In this document: one piece after another, positions 1 through 9,804 of the stretch | Layout: every line of letters starts with the position of its first letter | Numbering within the stretch: the first letter of the stretch is position 1 | From: Cutibacterium modestum | Lineage (GTDB): Bacteria; Actinomycetota; Actinomycetes; Propionibacteriales; Propionibacteriaceae | Direction: 5' to 3' | DNA length: 64,000 bases | NCBI RefSeq assembly: GCF_008326345.1 | Contig: NZ_BJEN01000001.1 | Location: forward strand, 682,001-746,000 | Notes under the pieces: model-generated | Database searches by the model: none | Told to the model about the DNA's origin: nothing | The model's input: only the letters and a program-made list of their open reading frames with translations | Translations under genes and position numbers: made by a program

Positions 1-223
1 CAGTGACCGTTGAGCCCATCGAAAAGGCCGCCCCAGGATTGCGCAACAGGCGCAGTGTGATCAAACCACCGAACCAGCTCGGCGGGTTGTAGGGATCGAG
101 GTGGGCAACCGCCTCAACTTTCGCCCATTGGTCAAGTCCGTAGCCGAGCACAGCAATGACGACCATGACGAGACGCCAACGCTTCAGCTGCCCCCCGATC
201 AACACGGTCGAGTCAGAGCTCAC
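1..223 (-). CDS. lspA: Signal peptidase II (lipoprotein signal peptidase), 5' part only
   Basis: LspA removes the signal peptide from prolipoproteins at the lipid-modified cysteine, inside the cytoplasmic membrane. Only the first 74 codons are present; the gene runs off the left edge. The reverse-complement translation has a first membrane segment followed by LDQWAKVEAV and, near the cut, LRNPGAAFSMG. These match the first conserved LspA block and the NxGAAF block. The GTG start (223-221) overlaps the TGA of the upstream DksA/TraR gene, so translation is probably coupled. The catalytic aspartates lie beyond the edge and cannot be checked. The family call is firm. Confidence 0.85.
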   Translation of the reverse strand, partial: MSSDSTVLIGGQLKRWRLVMVVIAVLGYGLDQWAKVEAVAHLDPYNPPSWFGGLITLRLLRNPGAAFSMGSTVT

Positions 224-642
224 CGACGCTCTTGACGTTGCTTGCACTTGACGCACATAGTGGCTCGCGGGAACGCCTGCAGCCGGGCTTTCCCAATCGG
301 TTCGCCGCAGGATTCGCACGTTCCCCAGGTGCCCTCATCGAGAAGCTGAAGGGCCAGCTTCGACTGGTCGTATACTGCGCGAGCATTACGGGTGACGGAA
401 ATCTCCTGGTCGCGCTCGAACTGAGAGGAACCGACATCGATGGTGTCCATTCCAGCACCGTCATTCCCCTGCTTCATGAGGTCAGCAAGGTCATCCTCAG
501 CTTTAGCGAGAGCCGTGCCCATCCTCTGAACATCGGACTCAAGGGTGCCAATGATTTCGCTGACCTCATCGGCCGTCCACGGCTCATCGCCGTCGCGCAC
601 CGACAAGGATGCGGCAATCGCCTCGACATCATGGTCTGACAT
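220..642 (-). CDS. DksA/TraR-type C4 zinc-finger protein
   Basis: Small DksA/TraR-family protein of about 140 residues. The C-terminal zinc finger is visible as CESCGEPIGKARL followed by CVKCKQ (four cysteines, CxxC-x17-CxxC type). It is preceded by a helical, acidic N-terminal region, as expected for proteins that enter the RNA polymerase secondary channel; the exact role of actinobacterial members is not established. The start at 642 has GGAG six bases upstream. An alternative ATG at 699 has AGGTG five bases upstream and would add 19 residues. A -10-like TGTAAT (740-745, minus strand) could serve either. It sits between wag31 and lspA, where actinobacteria often carry such a gene. Confidence 0.85.
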   Translation of the reverse strand: MSDHDVEAIAASLSVRDGDEPWTADEVSEIIGTLESDVQRMGTALAKAEDDLADLMKQGNDGAGMDTIDVGSSQFERDQEISVTRNARAVYDQSKLALQLLDEGTWGTCESCGEPIGKARLQAFPRATMCVKCKQRQERR

Positions 643-807
643 GGAACTCTCCATCGTCATGCGGGGATTGCCCCCGGCTTCGTGGTATGTGCCGTTCATA
701 TCATCACCTACATGGGGGTGACATGAACTGTGGGCTGACATTACACCCATGAAACTCACTCGTCACTCTCGTGGGTGTCGCCCACGTTAACCGCCGTACA
801 ACAAAAG

Positions 808-843
808 CTCCGTGTTCCCGATCCTTCGACCGAGAGCACGGAG
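808..843 (-). terminator. Probable terminator after wag31
   Basis: Reading the minus strand, a 7-bp stem (CTCCGTG / CACGGAG) with partly pairable inner bases is followed by a T-rich run (CTTTTGTTG). It lies 22 bases past the wag31 stop and before the dksA/traR promoter region, so it may end or attenuate the long division operon here. Confidence 0.5.
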
Positions 844-864
844 TTCTATGACGTGTGTTTTGTG

Positions 865-1950
865 TCAGTTCTGCTGCTGGCCACGTCCGATGAGGGCATC
901 CAGACGGGGGGTGGAAGAACCCCCGGGAGCAACACGATTCTCAGACTTGAGAAGCTCAGGCAGCTCAGCGGGCTCAAAGACACCCTTATCCAGGTTGTCA
1001 GCCTGAGCACGCAGATGAGCGGTAAGGGCCTCGCGGTAGCTTGCTTCGAACGAACGCAGGTGATCAACGTTGCCCGCGAGGTTATCGCGCTCAGCCTCGA
1101 GCTCACGGAAGAGCTCGGTGCGGCGAGTCTGAGCGTCAGCGTTAACCCTATCGGCGTTGCTCTTGGCGTCAGAAGTCAACTTCTCAGCGTTCACACGGGC
1201 GTTGGACTCGATGCGCTCAGCGCGTGTCTGCGCGTCAACAGTGAGCTCGCGGGCCTTAGCCTCAGCGGCCTGAACCTTACGACCGGCCTCGTCCTCAGCC
1301 TCATGGACAACGCGCTCAGCATCCGCAAGGGCAAGCTCGACCATCCGGACGACAGCCGGGGATGCCTCAGCGCTGGTGGTGACAACGAGCTTTTTGACCC
1401 CATCCTCGGTGCTCACAGACTGCTGCGCAACGGAGGAGGTTCGGCTACGGACAGCGAGGGCCTGGGCGTCACGAAGTTGTGCGCCGAGACGCTCATTCTC
1501 ACTGCGCAGGCGGGCGACCTCAGCCGGGTCAATATTCTGGCCAGGACGCTGTGCAGCACGACGCAGCTCCTCGACTTGGGACAGCAAGGAAGCCTTCTCC
1601 CGCTCCAGCTGGTGGGCGCGATTCTCGGCCTCCCGTTGAGCAGTCTTGGCACGATCGGCTTCGCCGGAATCAACCGAGCGATCATTCCGCTGGGAGCGAA
1701 GTGTCTCAACTTGAGCACGCAAATGCTCGTTCTCGTTGATGAGATCCTGATCGGGCTTCTGTTCTCCCGGCTCACCCGACTTGAGAGCCTCGACCTGGGC
1801 CTTGAGACGCTCATTCTCATCGGTGAGGGTCATGAACGCCGCCTCAACCTTGTCGACGAAGTCGTCGACCTCAATGGCGCGGTAGCCCTCTCCGGGGCGT
1901 TTGACCATCGGGAAACGAACCTTACGCACCTCTTCGAGGGTCAGCGTCAT
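865..1950 (-). CDS. wag31: DivIVA/Wag31 polar growth scaffold
   Basis: Cytoplasmic coiled-coil protein of 361 residues that marks poles and septa and organises wall synthesis in actinobacteria. The N-terminal lipid-binding DivIVA domain is clear (LTLEEVRKVRFPMVKRPGEG followed by YRAIEVDDFVDKVE). Long heptad-rich coiled coils follow (about residues 45-140 and 200-310) with many Arg/Glu/Ala runs. The chosen ATG has TTGGAG seven bases upstream; an in-frame start 10 codons earlier lacks this support. A long open frame on the other strand (775-1989) is a shadow of the Leu/Glu/Ala-rich coding sequence. It ends the sepF-yggT-wag31 part of the cluster but has its own candidate promoter at 2031-2059. 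Confidence 0.93.
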   Translation of the reverse strand: MTLTLEEVRKVRFPMVKRPGEGYRAIEVDDFVDKVEAAFMTLTDENERLKAQVEALKSGEPGEQKPDQDLINENEHLRAQVETLRSQRNDRSVDSGEADRAKTAQREAENRAHQLEREKASLLSQVEELRRAAQRPGQNIDPAEVARLRSENERLGAQLRDAQALAVRSRTSSVAQQSVSTEDGVKKLVVTTSAEASPAVVRMVELALADAERVVHEAEDEAGRKVQAAEAKARELTVDAQTRAERIESNARVNAEKLTSDAKSNADRVNADAQTRRTELFRELEAERDNLAGNVDHLRSFEASYREALTAHLRAQADNLDKGVFEPAELPELLKSENRVAPGGSSTPRLDALIGRGQQQN

Positions 1951-2030
1951 TGTGCACTCCAAGATGTCGGGAACAGTCAAGACCCGTGAGGCGGACCGAG
2001 ATGGCCCGGGATGGACACGAGATGACGTTA

Positions 2031-2059
2031 AGGCTACTCCACCAAGACGCCCACGTCAC
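2031..2059 (-). promoter_or_regulatory. Candidate sigma-70 promoter of wag31
   Basis: On the minus strand, GTGACG (2059-2054) and TAGCCT (2036-2031) are separated by exactly 17 bp, about 80 bp before the wag31 start. The same GTGACG -35 type is seen upstream of mraZ. This suggests that wag31 can be expressed apart from the long operon. Confidence 0.45.
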
Positions 2060-2095
2060 TTAAGAGGCTCAACCTGACCTTCGGGGTATGAGGCC

Positions 2096-2389
2096 TCATC
2101 GCCAAAAGATGGTGACAACGACTCGCTGGAGTATAGCCAGTAACACAAAGACAATGATAAACCCTACCGAGAACCCGACGTTGCCGAATCTCACCGGTGG
2201 CACGAGGCGATCAAAGAATTTGATAGGCGGATCAGTCACAGTGTAAACCGCCTCAAACGCTACCGCAAGGGCACCGCGTGGTTCGAAGTCTCGTATCAGG
2301 AGCGGTACCCAGGACATCAGCATCCGGACGATAAGCAGCACCGTGTAGATCTCGATGATCCAGGTGAGGATGGTCCCGGTCAAAATCAT
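2096..2389 (-). CDS. YggT-family membrane protein
   Basis: Integral membrane protein of 97 residues with hydrophobic segments at about 4-24 and 72-94, and the family motif region with VRMLMSWVPLL in the first part. YggT proteins are found beside sepF and divIVA in many Gram-positive bacteria; their role is unclear, with links to division and osmotic balance. The ATG at 2389 lies 10 bases past the sepF stop, supporting co-transcription. The open frame continues upstream into sepF in another phase, which is not likely to be used. Confidence 0.85.
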   Translation of the reverse strand: MILTGTILTWIIEIYTVLLIVRMLMSWVPLLIRDFEPRGALAVAFEAVYTVTDPPIKFFDRLVPPVRFGNVGFSVGFIIVFVLLAILQRVVVTIFWR

Positions 2390-2399
2390 GGCCGACCCG

Positions 2400-2918
2400 T
2401 CAGGATTGGTTAAAGAACCCGCCGCTGGCGATGCGGGCCTTGTCCTCCGGGGTGACGTTAACGTTACGGGGACACAGCAAGAACACCTTACTGGTGACCC
2501 TCTCAATGGTCCCATGCAGCCCGAAGATGAGGCCAGCGGCGAAATCGACGAGACGTTTGGCGTCCGCATCGTCCATCTCGGTGAGGTTCATGATGACCGG
2601 AATGCCTTCACGGAATTGTTCACCAATAGTCCGCGCCTCGTTGTAATTACGCGGGTGGACGGTCAGGATGCGGTTAATGTCAGCAATGCTTGACTCCTCG
2701 AGTCCCGGACGGCGACGGCGCTGAACCGCCTTGTGCTCCCGAGCGTGCTGCTCATTGGAATCATGATGATGCAACTGGGTCACCTCCGAAGATGGCTCAT
2801 ATCCGTCGTCGGAGTAGACCTCCGTGGTGAGCTCCTCGTCTGGAAGATCCTCCTCGTCGTACCGACGATCGTCAACGATCCCGACGTACGAGGCAATCTT
2901 CCTGCCGATTCCTGCCAT
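2400..2918 (-). CDS. sepF: Cell division protein SepF
   Basis: SepF binds FtsZ and tethers it to the membrane, replacing FtsA in actinobacteria (no ftsA is present in this cluster). The 172-residue product has an N-terminal amphipathic helix ([14 protein letters not shown]), an acidic linker (about 15-75), and the SepF fold from about residue 80, with [20 protein letters not shown] and [16 protein letters not shown]. The ATG at 2918 has a strong AAGGAG seven bases upstream, so a longer in-frame start at 2966 is rejected. The 127 bp between sepF and the YfiH gene is too short for yggS, which usually sits there. Confidence 0.95.
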   Translation of the reverse strand: MAGIGRKIASYVGIVDDRRYDEEDLPDEELTTEVYSDDGYEPSSEVTQLHHHDSNEQHAREHKAVQRRRRPGLEESSIADINRILTVHPRNYNEARTIGEQFREGIPVIMNLTEMDDADAKRLVDFAAGLIFGLHGTIERVTSKVFLLCPRNVNVTPEDKARIASGGFFNQS

Positions 2919-3045
2919 CTGGAGCTCCTTCTCGTGGGCTTGTCCCCGGACGGGGGTTCTCACCATTCAAGCCTGCCACTGATACTGCCACGGTTTGACG
3001 GGACACGCGAATGGCCGACTCATCATGGACCGGACGATTCCGCCG

Positions 3046-3831
3046 TCATTGGACGTCGCAAGCCCTCCACACCAAACCAGCTTGTCGACCCGCGCCATGA
3101 TCTCGACGGTGGGAGAAAAAGTCGTCTCCCTCACGCGTGCAGGGGTCTAGCCCGACAGCGGTCACACCAAGTGACTCGAGTTGGGCTAGCGCGCCCGCAC
3201 CTAGATCAAGGGCCGGAGTACCCTGTCGGGTGACTGCACGAGTAGCTGGATGCTCGGCCCAGACTTGCTCGGCCATCTCTGCGGGGACCTCGTAGCACCG
3301 GCCACAAATATGGGGACCCAACCACGCGAGCAACTCTGTGGCCCCCATCTCGCGCATGGCCTTAACAGCGGCGGGCAACACACCTGCTAAGAAACCCACT
3401 CGTCCCACGTGAGCGGCACCAACCACTCCAGCCTTCGGGTCCGCCAGAATAATCGGCATGCAGTCGGCCACCCGAATAGCCAGCGCAACTCCGGGTAGAT
3501 CGGTGACCATCGCGTCGGCAATGGGAAGCTTCGGCTGTCCCTCGATGCTATCCCCGAGGTATCGCTGCGGGGTCCATCCCTCGACGTCGTCGGGGCCGAC
3601 CCACCAGACCTCGTTGCCATGTATTTGATGGCAGACCATCACTGGACCCAGGCCCAGCTGAGAACGAAGAGATTCGACATGTTCAAGAACAGTGGGGTCC
3701 TCATCGGTACGACCGAGGTTGAACCCCTCGAAACCAACGTCTCCCAGACCCCGCCCGGAAACATCGACACGATCGGTGAAGGCAACCCCGACACCATGAT
3801 TGTCACCGGGGTCGATAACGAATCTCAGCAC
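3046..3831 (-). CDS. YfiH/YlmD-family multicopper-oxidase-fold protein (laccase domain)
   Basis: Protein of 261 residues of the DUF152/'laccase domain' family. Members studied elsewhere act on purine nucleosides (phosphorolysis and deamination), or are implicated in peptidoglycan quality control; the substrate here is unknown. The metal-binding residues appear as His71 in CHQIHG, Cys124 in RVADCMPI and His141 in AAHVGRVG. The third motif usually reads AAHAGWRG, so it is slightly altered here. The GTG start (3831) follows the ftsZ stop by one base, so translation is probably coupled. Its place directly after ftsZ is conserved in Gram-positive bacteria. Confidence 0.9.
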   Translation of the reverse strand: MLRFVIDPGDNHGVGVAFTDRVDVSGRGLGDVGFEGFNLGRTDEDPTVLEHVESLRSQLGLGPVMVCHQIHGNEVWWVGPDDVEGWTPQRYLGDSIEGQPKLPIADAMVTDLPGVALAIRVADCMPIILADPKAGVVGAAHVGRVGFLAGVLPAAVKAMREMGATELLAWLGPHICGRCYEVPAEMAEQVWAEHPATRAVTRQGTPALDLGAGALAQLESLGVTAVGLDPCTREGDDFFSHRRDHGAGRQAGLVWRACDVQ

Positions 3832-3832
3832 C

Positions 3833-5086
3833 CTACTTCAGGAAGTCGGGGATGTCGAGGTCGTCATCCGGCTCTTCAGGCGAGTTGACAGGCTCCACAG
3901 GCTGACCCGGCTGCTGCGGCTGAGCTTTCCTGAACGGACTGCCCTGGGTCTGCGGACGGATCGGCGTCGGCCGCTGGTTATCGGCGGACTGGCGACCTGC
4001 TGACGAGCTCGCCCCAGCCGAGGTCGTTTCAGCAGTACTCGTTCCAGCACCAAAAACTCCTGCAGAAGACCGGTTACTCATAGCAGGACGGGAAGCAGGA
4101 CGCTGGCTGATCCCAGGCTGCTTGGTACCGGTAAGCTGGCCGTTCTCGAATCCAGCCGCAATAACCGTAACGCGTACCTCGTCACCGAGGGCGTCATCAA
4201 TGATCGTGCCGAAGATGATATTGGCCTCGTCATGGGCGGCCGCCTCAATGAGGTTGGCCGCACTGGCAACCTCAAACAGACCAAGATCGGAACCACCAGC
4301 GATAGACAGTAGGACGCCGCGAGCACCGTCGATGGACACCTCGAGCAGCGGAGACGAGATAGCCATCTCTGCGGCCGCCCGCGCACGGTCCTCTCCAGAT
4401 GCACGACCGATACCCATGAGGGCGGATCCAGCATTCGACATGACCGATTTGACGTCGGCGAAATCAAGGTTGATCTGACCGGGAGTGGTGATGAGGTCAG
4501 TAATACCCGAAACACCTTGCATAAGCACTTGGTCAGCCTGCTTGAAGGCGTCAAGAATGGCAATCTGCTGATCGGTCATATCCAGCAGCTTGTCGTTCGG
4601 GATGACGATAAGAGTATCGACCTCGTCGCGCAGATTGTCGATGCCCTGCTCGGCCTGGGAGGACCGACGATGGCCTTCGAAGGAGAACGGGCGGGTGACA
4701 ACACCGATCGTCAAAGCGCCAAGAGATCGAGCGATCTTGGCGACGACAGGTGCCGCTCCGGTGCCGGTCCCACCGCCCTCACCAGCGGTGACGAAGACCA
4801 TGTCGGCACCCTTGAGGGACTCCTCGATCTCGTCGGCATGGTCCTCGGCAGCCTGCCGTCCCTTATCCGGGTCGGCTCCGGCCCCCAGCCCTCGAGTGAG
4901 GTCCCTGCCGATATCGAGCTTAACGTCGGCGTCGCTCGTGAGGAGGGCCTGGGCATCGGTATTGACGGCGAGGAACTCGACTCCCTTGAGTCCCGCCTCG
5001 ATCATGCGGTTTACGGCATTGCAACCTCCGCCGCCTACCCCCACGACCTTGATCACGGCGAGGTAGTTTTGGGATGGAATAGCCAC
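3833..5086 (-). CDS. ftsZ: Tubulin-like division GTPase FtsZ
   Basis: FtsZ polymerises with GTP into the Z-ring that recruits the divisome. The 417-residue product has the glycine-rich start [16 protein letters not shown], the tubulin signature GGGTGTG at residues 104-110, and the T7 loop region (NLDFADVK). A long variable linker rich in Ala, Ser and Gln follows, then the conserved C-terminal peptide [11 protein letters not shown], which binds SepF/FtsW-type partners. The start is GTG with GAGG nine bases upstream. It follows ftsQ after a 121-bp gap that may hold its own promoter; there is no ftsA between them. Confidence 0.98.
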   Translation of the reverse strand: MAIPSQNYLAVIKVVGVGGGGCNAVNRMIEAGLKGVEFLAVNTDAQALLTSDADVKLDIGRDLTRGLGAGADPDKGRQAAEDHADEIEESLKGADMVFVTAGEGGGTGTGAAPVVAKIARSLGALTIGVVTRPFSFEGHRRSSQAEQGIDNLRDEVDTLIVIPNDKLLDMTDQQIAILDAFKQADQVLMQGVSGITDLITTPGQINLDFADVKSVMSNAGSALMGIGRASGEDRARAAAEMAISSPLLEVSIDGARGVLLSIAGGSDLGLFEVASAANLIEAAAHDEANIIFGTIIDDALGDEVRVTVIAAGFENGQLTGTKQPGISQRPASRPAMSNRSSAGVFGAGTSTAETTSAGASSSAGRQSADNQRPTPIRPQTQGSPFRKAQPQQPGQPVEPVNSPEEPDDDLDIPDFLK

Positions 5087-5207
5087 TGGAGTTCTGCCTC
5101 ACTCTTGTCTGACGGACCGGTCTAGGGAAAGGTTATGAGCACGTCAGAAGGGTGTCCAACGCTACAGCCAACCTTAACCTCGACCCTCAACCGCAGCTTG
5201 AGACTGC

Positions 5208-5924
5208 TCACCGTGAGGTCGGATGCTCAGGCGACGAGACGTCATAACAAGTCGCCTTGACGTGGAGCATCGCCGTAATGACCTTGGCCTTGAGAACAGA
5301 TTGATCCGCCGATCCCCACACCACTGTTCGCTTGCCAGACAGCACCACGACGATAGCATCGCGGGACTTGGCTTCGATGTGGTCAACATAACGTCTCAGC
5401 TGAGTGAGGAAGGAATCCGCGACGGTTGCGACGTCTCGCAATAAGTCATGATTCCCAGACGCGGTCGTCGCCCACACCACGTTCGGCATGGGCTTTGCGC
5501 TTCGGTTAAAGATCCTCCCTGAGGGATCAATCCACAGGTAGCCCCCGGGAGTTTTCACCTGATACGAAATTTTCAACTCGGTGACATCAATGACGACAGT
5601 GTGCGGCCATTTCCGGTGTACCTCAGCCTGTTGGACGATATCCATGGCCCTCACGCGCGCAGCTACATCGTCGGTGTTTACCCTCGCCAGCGGCTGACCC
5701 TTCAGCACCTTGGCGGCCTGCTCGACTTGGGACGCCGTCACAAGGTGAGTCCCGTGTACCTCGATGGTGTCAACGCATAGCAACGACGAGCTGCGAACGA
5801 TCCAGATCGCGACGAAGATGAAAACCACCACAGCGGCAACAACACCCGCAATGATCCGGTTGCGCTTTCTGCGGCGCCGACGTCGTAGCTCCATCGCGAC
5901 GCTGATATCGGAGACCGGCATCAA
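5208..5924 (-). CDS. ftsQ: Divisome protein FtsQ (POTRA domain)
   Basis: Single-pass membrane protein of 238 residues that links FtsL/FtsB and the septal synthases. A basic stretch (MELRRRRRRKRNR), then a membrane helix (about residues 25-45) is followed by a POTRA domain (VDTIEVHGTHLVTASQVEQ) and the FtsQ domain (PHTVVIDVTE, GGYLWIDPSGRIF). The ATG overlaps the murC stop (ATGA, 5924-5921). The start may lie at an internal ATG a few codons later (MELRRRRRR). Topology predicts the large domain outside the cell. Confidence 0.93.
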   Translation of the reverse strand: MMPVSDISVAMELRRRRRRKRNRIIAGVVAAVVVFIFVAIWIVRSSSLLCVDTIEVHGTHLVTASQVEQAAKVLKGQPLARVNTDDVAARVRAMDIVQQAEVHRKWPHTVVIDVTELKISYQVKTPGGYLWIDPSGRIFNRSAKPMPNVVWATTASGNHDLLRDVATVADSFLTQLRRYVDHIEAKSRDAIVVVLSGKRTVVWGSADQSVLKAKVITAMLHVKATCYDVSSPEHPTSR

Positions 5925-7336
5925 GCCTTCCCCTCCAGCAGACCCACTAAAACCGGGCCAACCAAAGTGACATCTCCTGCACCAAGGGTGATAACGAGAT
6001 CTCCGGGACGCACTTCTTCGGCGAGGGCTTCAGGAAGGTCTTGCTTATCGGGAACATACCGGGAATCCCCTCCTGCAGCGAGAACAGCGTCGTGCACCAA
6101 CTCGCCAGTCACACCGGGAATAGGGTCCTCGCGAGCTGGATAGATATCGGACACGATGACCCGATCTACGAGGGTAAGCGCCGATCCGAACTCACCGACG
6201 AAGTCCCTGGTGCGGGAGAATAAGTGGGGCTGGAAACAGGCAATGACCCTCCCCTGCCCCGTCACGGCGCGGCGTGCCGCACCAAGAGTGGCGCGCAACT
6301 CCGTCGGGTGGTGGGCGTAATCGTCAAAGATTGATACGTCGTTAACCCGTCCGACCAGTTGAAAACGTCGCAGTGTCCCCGTGAAGGATGCAATTCCTGC
6401 AAGCAGGTCCCGATGGCTAATTCCCAATAGAGAGCCCACGCAGTATGCAGCGGCAGCATTCGACAGGTTATAGCGACCGGGCACCTGAAGTTCCAGGCGC
6501 CCCTGGGTGGGCCCATGAACGAGAGTCGCTGAGGCGGCCTTGCCATTAAGATCAAGGTCAACGAGCCTGACCTCAGCTTGCTCAGATTCTCCGTAGGTAA
6601 CGACTCGCACCGTACCAGTGCTCTCGAGTCGACACGCCAACTCGGCCGCCCCCGGATCATCGGCATTCGTCACGACGTAGCGCACCTCGGGACGAGTCGC
6701 CATCGACACAAAGCCATCGAAGTACGCCTGTGGGGTGCCCCAATTGTCGAGGTGATCGGCTTCCACATTGGTGATGACGACGATTTGGCTTGGGTACTGT
6801 AGGAAAGACCCATCGGATTCATCAGCTTCCACCACGAAAGCTTCCCCTCCACCAAGGTGAGACGACTTGCCCGTGGCAGCCAATGGGGAGCCAATGACAT
6901 AGGACGGGTCAGCTCCAGCATGGTCGAGCATGGTGGCAACCATACCGGTCGTTGTTGTCTTGCCGTGGGTTCCAGCGATCGAGATCCCTTCCCGGCCCAG
7001 CATGAGGGCTGCCAATGCGGCGGAGCGATGCCAGATCCGCAAACCCAGCCGGTGTGCCTCGACCAGCTCGGGGTTGTCGGGACGGATAGCCGAAGAGACG
7101 ACCACCGTACGAGCCCCCACCAGATGGGACGGGTCATGGCCTACCCACGTCTGAACGCCCAGATTCGCAAGATCACGCAAATTAGCCGAATCGACCTGGT
7201 CGGAGCCGCGCACCTCGACTCCCATATTGTGGTAAATCCGTGCCACACCGCTCATTCCGGCTCCGCCAATAGCGATGAAGTGGACCGGACCAACGGCGCT
7301 GGGATCGAGTAGCTCCACAGGTTCCCGCAATGACAT
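5921..7336 (-). CDS. murC: UDP-N-acetylmuramate--L-alanine ligase
   Basis: Cytoplasmic ATP-dependent ligase adding L-Ala to UDP-MurNAc, first step of the stem peptide. The 471-residue product shows the N-terminal dinucleotide-like fold (FIAIGGAGMSG), the Mur ligase P-loop GTHGKTTTTG at about 122-131, the EADESDGSF motif and the C-terminal domain (DDYAHHPTE). The ATG at 7336 has GAGGAG eight bases upstream; a TTG 15 bases earlier, overlapping the murG stop, is less likely. It sits 11 bp after murG and overlaps ftsQ by 4 nt. Confidence 0.97.
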   Translation of the reverse strand: MSLREPVELLDPSAVGPVHFIAIGGAGMSGVARIYHNMGVEVRGSDQVDSANLRDLANLGVQTWVGHDPSHLVGARTVVVSSAIRPDNPELVEAHRLGLRIWHRSAALAALMLGREGISIAGTHGKTTTTGMVATMLDHAGADPSYVIGSPLAATGKSSHLGGGEAFVVEADESDGSFLQYPSQIVVITNVEADHLDNWGTPQAYFDGFVSMATRPEVRYVVTNADDPGAAELACRLESTGTVRVVTYGESEQAEVRLVDLDLNGKAASATLVHGPTQGRLELQVPGRYNLSNAAAAYCVGSLLGISHRDLLAGIASFTGTLRRFQLVGRVNDVSIFDDYAHHPTELRATLGAARRAVTGQGRVIACFQPHLFSRTRDFVGEFGSALTLVDRVIVSDIYPAREDPIPGVTGELVHDAVLAAGGDSRYVPDKQDLPEALAEEVRPGDLVITLGAGDVTLVGPVLVGLLEGKA

Positions 7337-7347
7337 GAGATATCTCC

Positions 7348-8466
7348 TCAAACAGTCGTTGGGCCGATCGACCTCGCGGCCAAGATCACCCGCACCGCCA
7401 TCTCTTCAGCGGCGTGAGCGGGCATGAGTCCCCGCCCCGCCGCCGACATGCGGGCAAGAGCATCAGTATCATGGATGCGGGAAGTCTCCGCTAGGAGACG
7501 CTCAGCGTCGAGGTCCGCATTGGCGACGACAACGCCAGCACCGGCGTCAACCGCCAAGGTAGCGTTGCGTGCCTGCTCGCCATTGCCGTGGGGCAGTGGC
7601 ACATAGATCGTTGGCAAACCGACGGTCGCTGTCTCCACCACCGTTCCAGCACCAGAACGGGCCATCATGAGGTCGGCAGCCGCATAAGCACTCGCCATGT
7701 CGTCAACGTATCCCACTGGCAGCCATGAAGCCCCAGTCGACTCGTCAGTAACTGCCGTGGCGCCTTGGATGTTCTTCGGCCCAAGCACGTGGAGAATCTG
7801 CACCCCGTCTGCAAGGAGACGTTCCCGCGCCACGATGACGGCTTCATTGATGGCCACCGCCCCCTGAGAGCCCCCTGATACCAGCAAGGTTGGACGATAA
7901 GCATCAAGACCGAGGTCAGCACGGGCACGGGCACGACGCTCAGCTCGAGTCTCCTCCCTAGCGTCAGCCAAGTCGGTGATCTGAGCGCGTAAGGGCATGC
8001 CAACAAACTGTGCCTTAGGCAAAGGCGTGTCAGGGAAAGCGGTTCCGACGAAGACGGCGAAGCGCGCGGCAATCTTGTTCGCCAACCCCGGCACGGCATT
8101 CTGCTCATGAATGACGACCGGGATCTTGGCTCGTTTAGCCGCCAAATACGCGGGCAACGACACGTAGCCACCAAACCCGACGACGACGTCGGCCTGGCGA
8201 CGCTTCAACACTTCACCAGCCTTACGCACTGCCCCGGTCAGTCGAGCGGGAACCTTGAACAGGTCTGCGTTGACGGTACGAGGTAATGGCACCGGCGGAA
8301 TCATGTCCAGTTCCAGCCCCGCTTCCGGGATGACCCGTCCCTCGAGACCCTTTGGTGTGCCGACGCAGGAAACCGTCGCACCATGTTCTTTCAAGCCCAT
8401 GGCGGTCGCAATCAACGGCGATGTGTGGCCGGCCGTTCCTCCACCAGCCAAGACAACGTTCACCAT
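7348..8466 (-). CDS. murG: UDP-GlcNAc--lipid I N-acetylglucosaminyltransferase
   Basis: Peripheral membrane GT28 glycosyltransferase that makes lipid II from lipid I. The 372-residue product starts with the G-loop LAGGGTAGHTSP, has VVGFGGYVSLPAYLAAK and VIHEQNAVPG in the acceptor domain, and SGGSQGA and MMARSGAGTVVE in the UDP-GlcNAc domain. AAGGAG stands seven bases before the ATG. It is the gene between ftsW (42 bp upstream) and murC in the standard dcw order. Confidence 0.97.
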   Translation of the reverse strand: MVNVVLAGGGTAGHTSPLIATAMGLKEHGATVSCVGTPKGLEGRVIPEAGLELDMIPPVPLPRTVNADLFKVPARLTGAVRKAGEVLKRRQADVVVGFGGYVSLPAYLAAKRAKIPVVIHEQNAVPGLANKIAARFAVFVGTAFPDTPLPKAQFVGMPLRAQITDLADAREETRAERRARARADLGLDAYRPTLLVSGGSQGAVAINEAVIVARERLLADGVQILHVLGPKNIQGATAVTDESTGASWLPVGYVDDMASAYAAADLMMARSGAGTVVETATVGLPTIYVPLPHGNGEQARNATLAVDAGAGVVVANADLDAERLLAETSRIHDTDALARMSAAGRGLMPAHAAEEMAVRVILAARSIGPTTV

Positions 8467-8508
8467 GAGTACTCCTTGAAGGAAGAAAGACGGAAGATAA
8501 GATTCAGA

Positions 8509-9804
8509 TCAGCCACCGCTGCCACCATCGACGACACTCGTAACTCGGGCCGGCCCAGTGCGTTGCGAGGCCGCAGTACTTCGTCGGGCATCAGGCTCAG
8601 TGCGAGCACAGGCCAACAACAGCCCCACTGCCAGCAGCTCCGATACTAGTGCGGATCCACCGATAGAAATGAACGGAAGCGGAACGCCCACGACCGGTAA
8701 GAGGTTCAGCGATACGGACATATTGATAAGGGCCTGAGCCGCGATCCACGCAGTGGCTGTCGACGCAGCTGAACGTCGAAACAGCGAGTCCTGCCGCGTG
8801 GCTGTACGCACGCCAGCCCATATCAGCAAGATAACCAGCAAGATGACACCCAAGGTACCCAGCAGTCCCATCTCCTCACCAAGAACAGCGAAGACGAAGT
8901 CGTTCTGAGCACCGTCATATAAGCCGCCCCACTTCTGCCGGGAAGCACCAATGCCAACGCCCCACCATCCACCGGTCGCCAACGCATAGATCGCCGAAAG
9001 AGGCTGCTGGGAAGTGGTGGCGCCATTGTCTGGGTGCAGAAAGGACAGCACGCGCTGGGCACGATAAGGAGTGATGGCAACGAGTAGCAGCACAGCCAGC
9101 AGACCCACGCCAAGGAGAGCGCCCAGGTAACGCTTGGGTACTCCAAAGTTCCACATCTGGGCCAGCATGATAAGCCCAATAATCATCGTCGTACCGAGGT
9201 CCCCCTGAGCCACAACAAGCAGACCGACTACCGCGTAGAGGCCTAGGTAAAACCCCACGCCTTTCGGAGTCACCATCTCGTCACGTCGAGAAGACATGTA
9301 GCTTGCCCCAATGAGCACAAGGGCGAATTTTGCGAACTCTGAAGGCTGTAAGCTCACCGGCCCGAGAGACAGCCACGACTGGTTTCCTTTTCCAGCGTCC
9401 GAGCCCAAAACGGTTAGCACCAGCACGAGCATGAGGCAGACGGCGGCATAGGCAAGCCCACCGAGTTTCCTTAAATAAGTCTCCGATAGCCGGGACACCA
9501 CGGCAGCCCCAACAGAACCCACTACCAGGAACAGAATCTGACGAATGGCAAAATGATAAGGCCCGTGCCCGAGCGACTGAGAGTACACCGAGGACGATGA
9601 CAACCCCATCAACGCACCAATGCCGCACAGCAGCACGGTGGTAGCAAGGATGACGTAGTAGTCCAGGAATGGCTGAGCCAACAATCGACGCGAGGAACCG
9701 TCACCGCCGTCGAGACGCAGCAGATGTGTCAGCCAGCTGCCGGGAGGCTGGCGTCGAGTGGTACGGGGAGTGCGGACACTTACCGATTTCTCAGCCATCG
9801 ACAT
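8509..9804 (-). CDS. ftsW: Septal peptidoglycan glycosyltransferase FtsW (SEDS)
   Basis: Polytopic SEDS-family protein (about 431 residues, roughly ten membrane helices) that polymerises lipid II together with FtsI. Diagnostic stretches are [20 protein letters not shown] and [10 protein letters not shown], ending with [12 protein letters not shown]. The start is uncertain: ATG at 9804 or 9798, both overlapping the 3' end of murD in another frame. The longer frame reaching 9858 would overlap murD by 68 bp and is rejected. The N-terminal about 45 residues are basic and cytoplasmic. Confidence 0.95.
   Translation of the reverse strand: MSMAEKSVSVRTPRTTRRQPPGSWLTHLLRLDGGDGSSRRLLAQPFLDYYVILATTVLLCGIGALMGLSSSSVYSQSLGHGPYHFAIRQILFLVVGSVGAAVVSRLSETYLRKLGGLAYAAVCLMLVLVLTVLGSDAGKGNQSWLSLGPVSLQPSEFAKFALVLIGASYMSSRRDEMVTPKGVGFYLGLYAVVGLLVVAQGDLGTTMIIGLIMLAQMWNFGVPKRYLGALLGVGLLAVLLLVAITPYRAQRVLSFLHPDNGATTSQQPLSAIYALATGGWWGVGIGASRQKWGGLYDGAQNDFVFAVLGEEMGLLGTLGVILLVILLIWAGVRTATRQDSLFRRSAASTATAWIAAQALINMSVSLNLLPVVGVPLPFISIGGSALVSELLAVGLLLACARTEPDARRSTAASQRTGPARVTSVVDGGSGG

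Noticed and set aside
775-1989. A 404-codon open frame on the plus strand opposite wag31.
   Set aside because: It is Leu/Ser-rich and has no domain; it mirrors the coiled-coil codons of wag31, which has a conserved N terminus and a ribosome site.
2919-3045. Possible yggS or its remnant between the YfiH gene and sepF.
   Set aside because: Only 127 bp remain and no frame shows YggS motifs; the gene is absent here.
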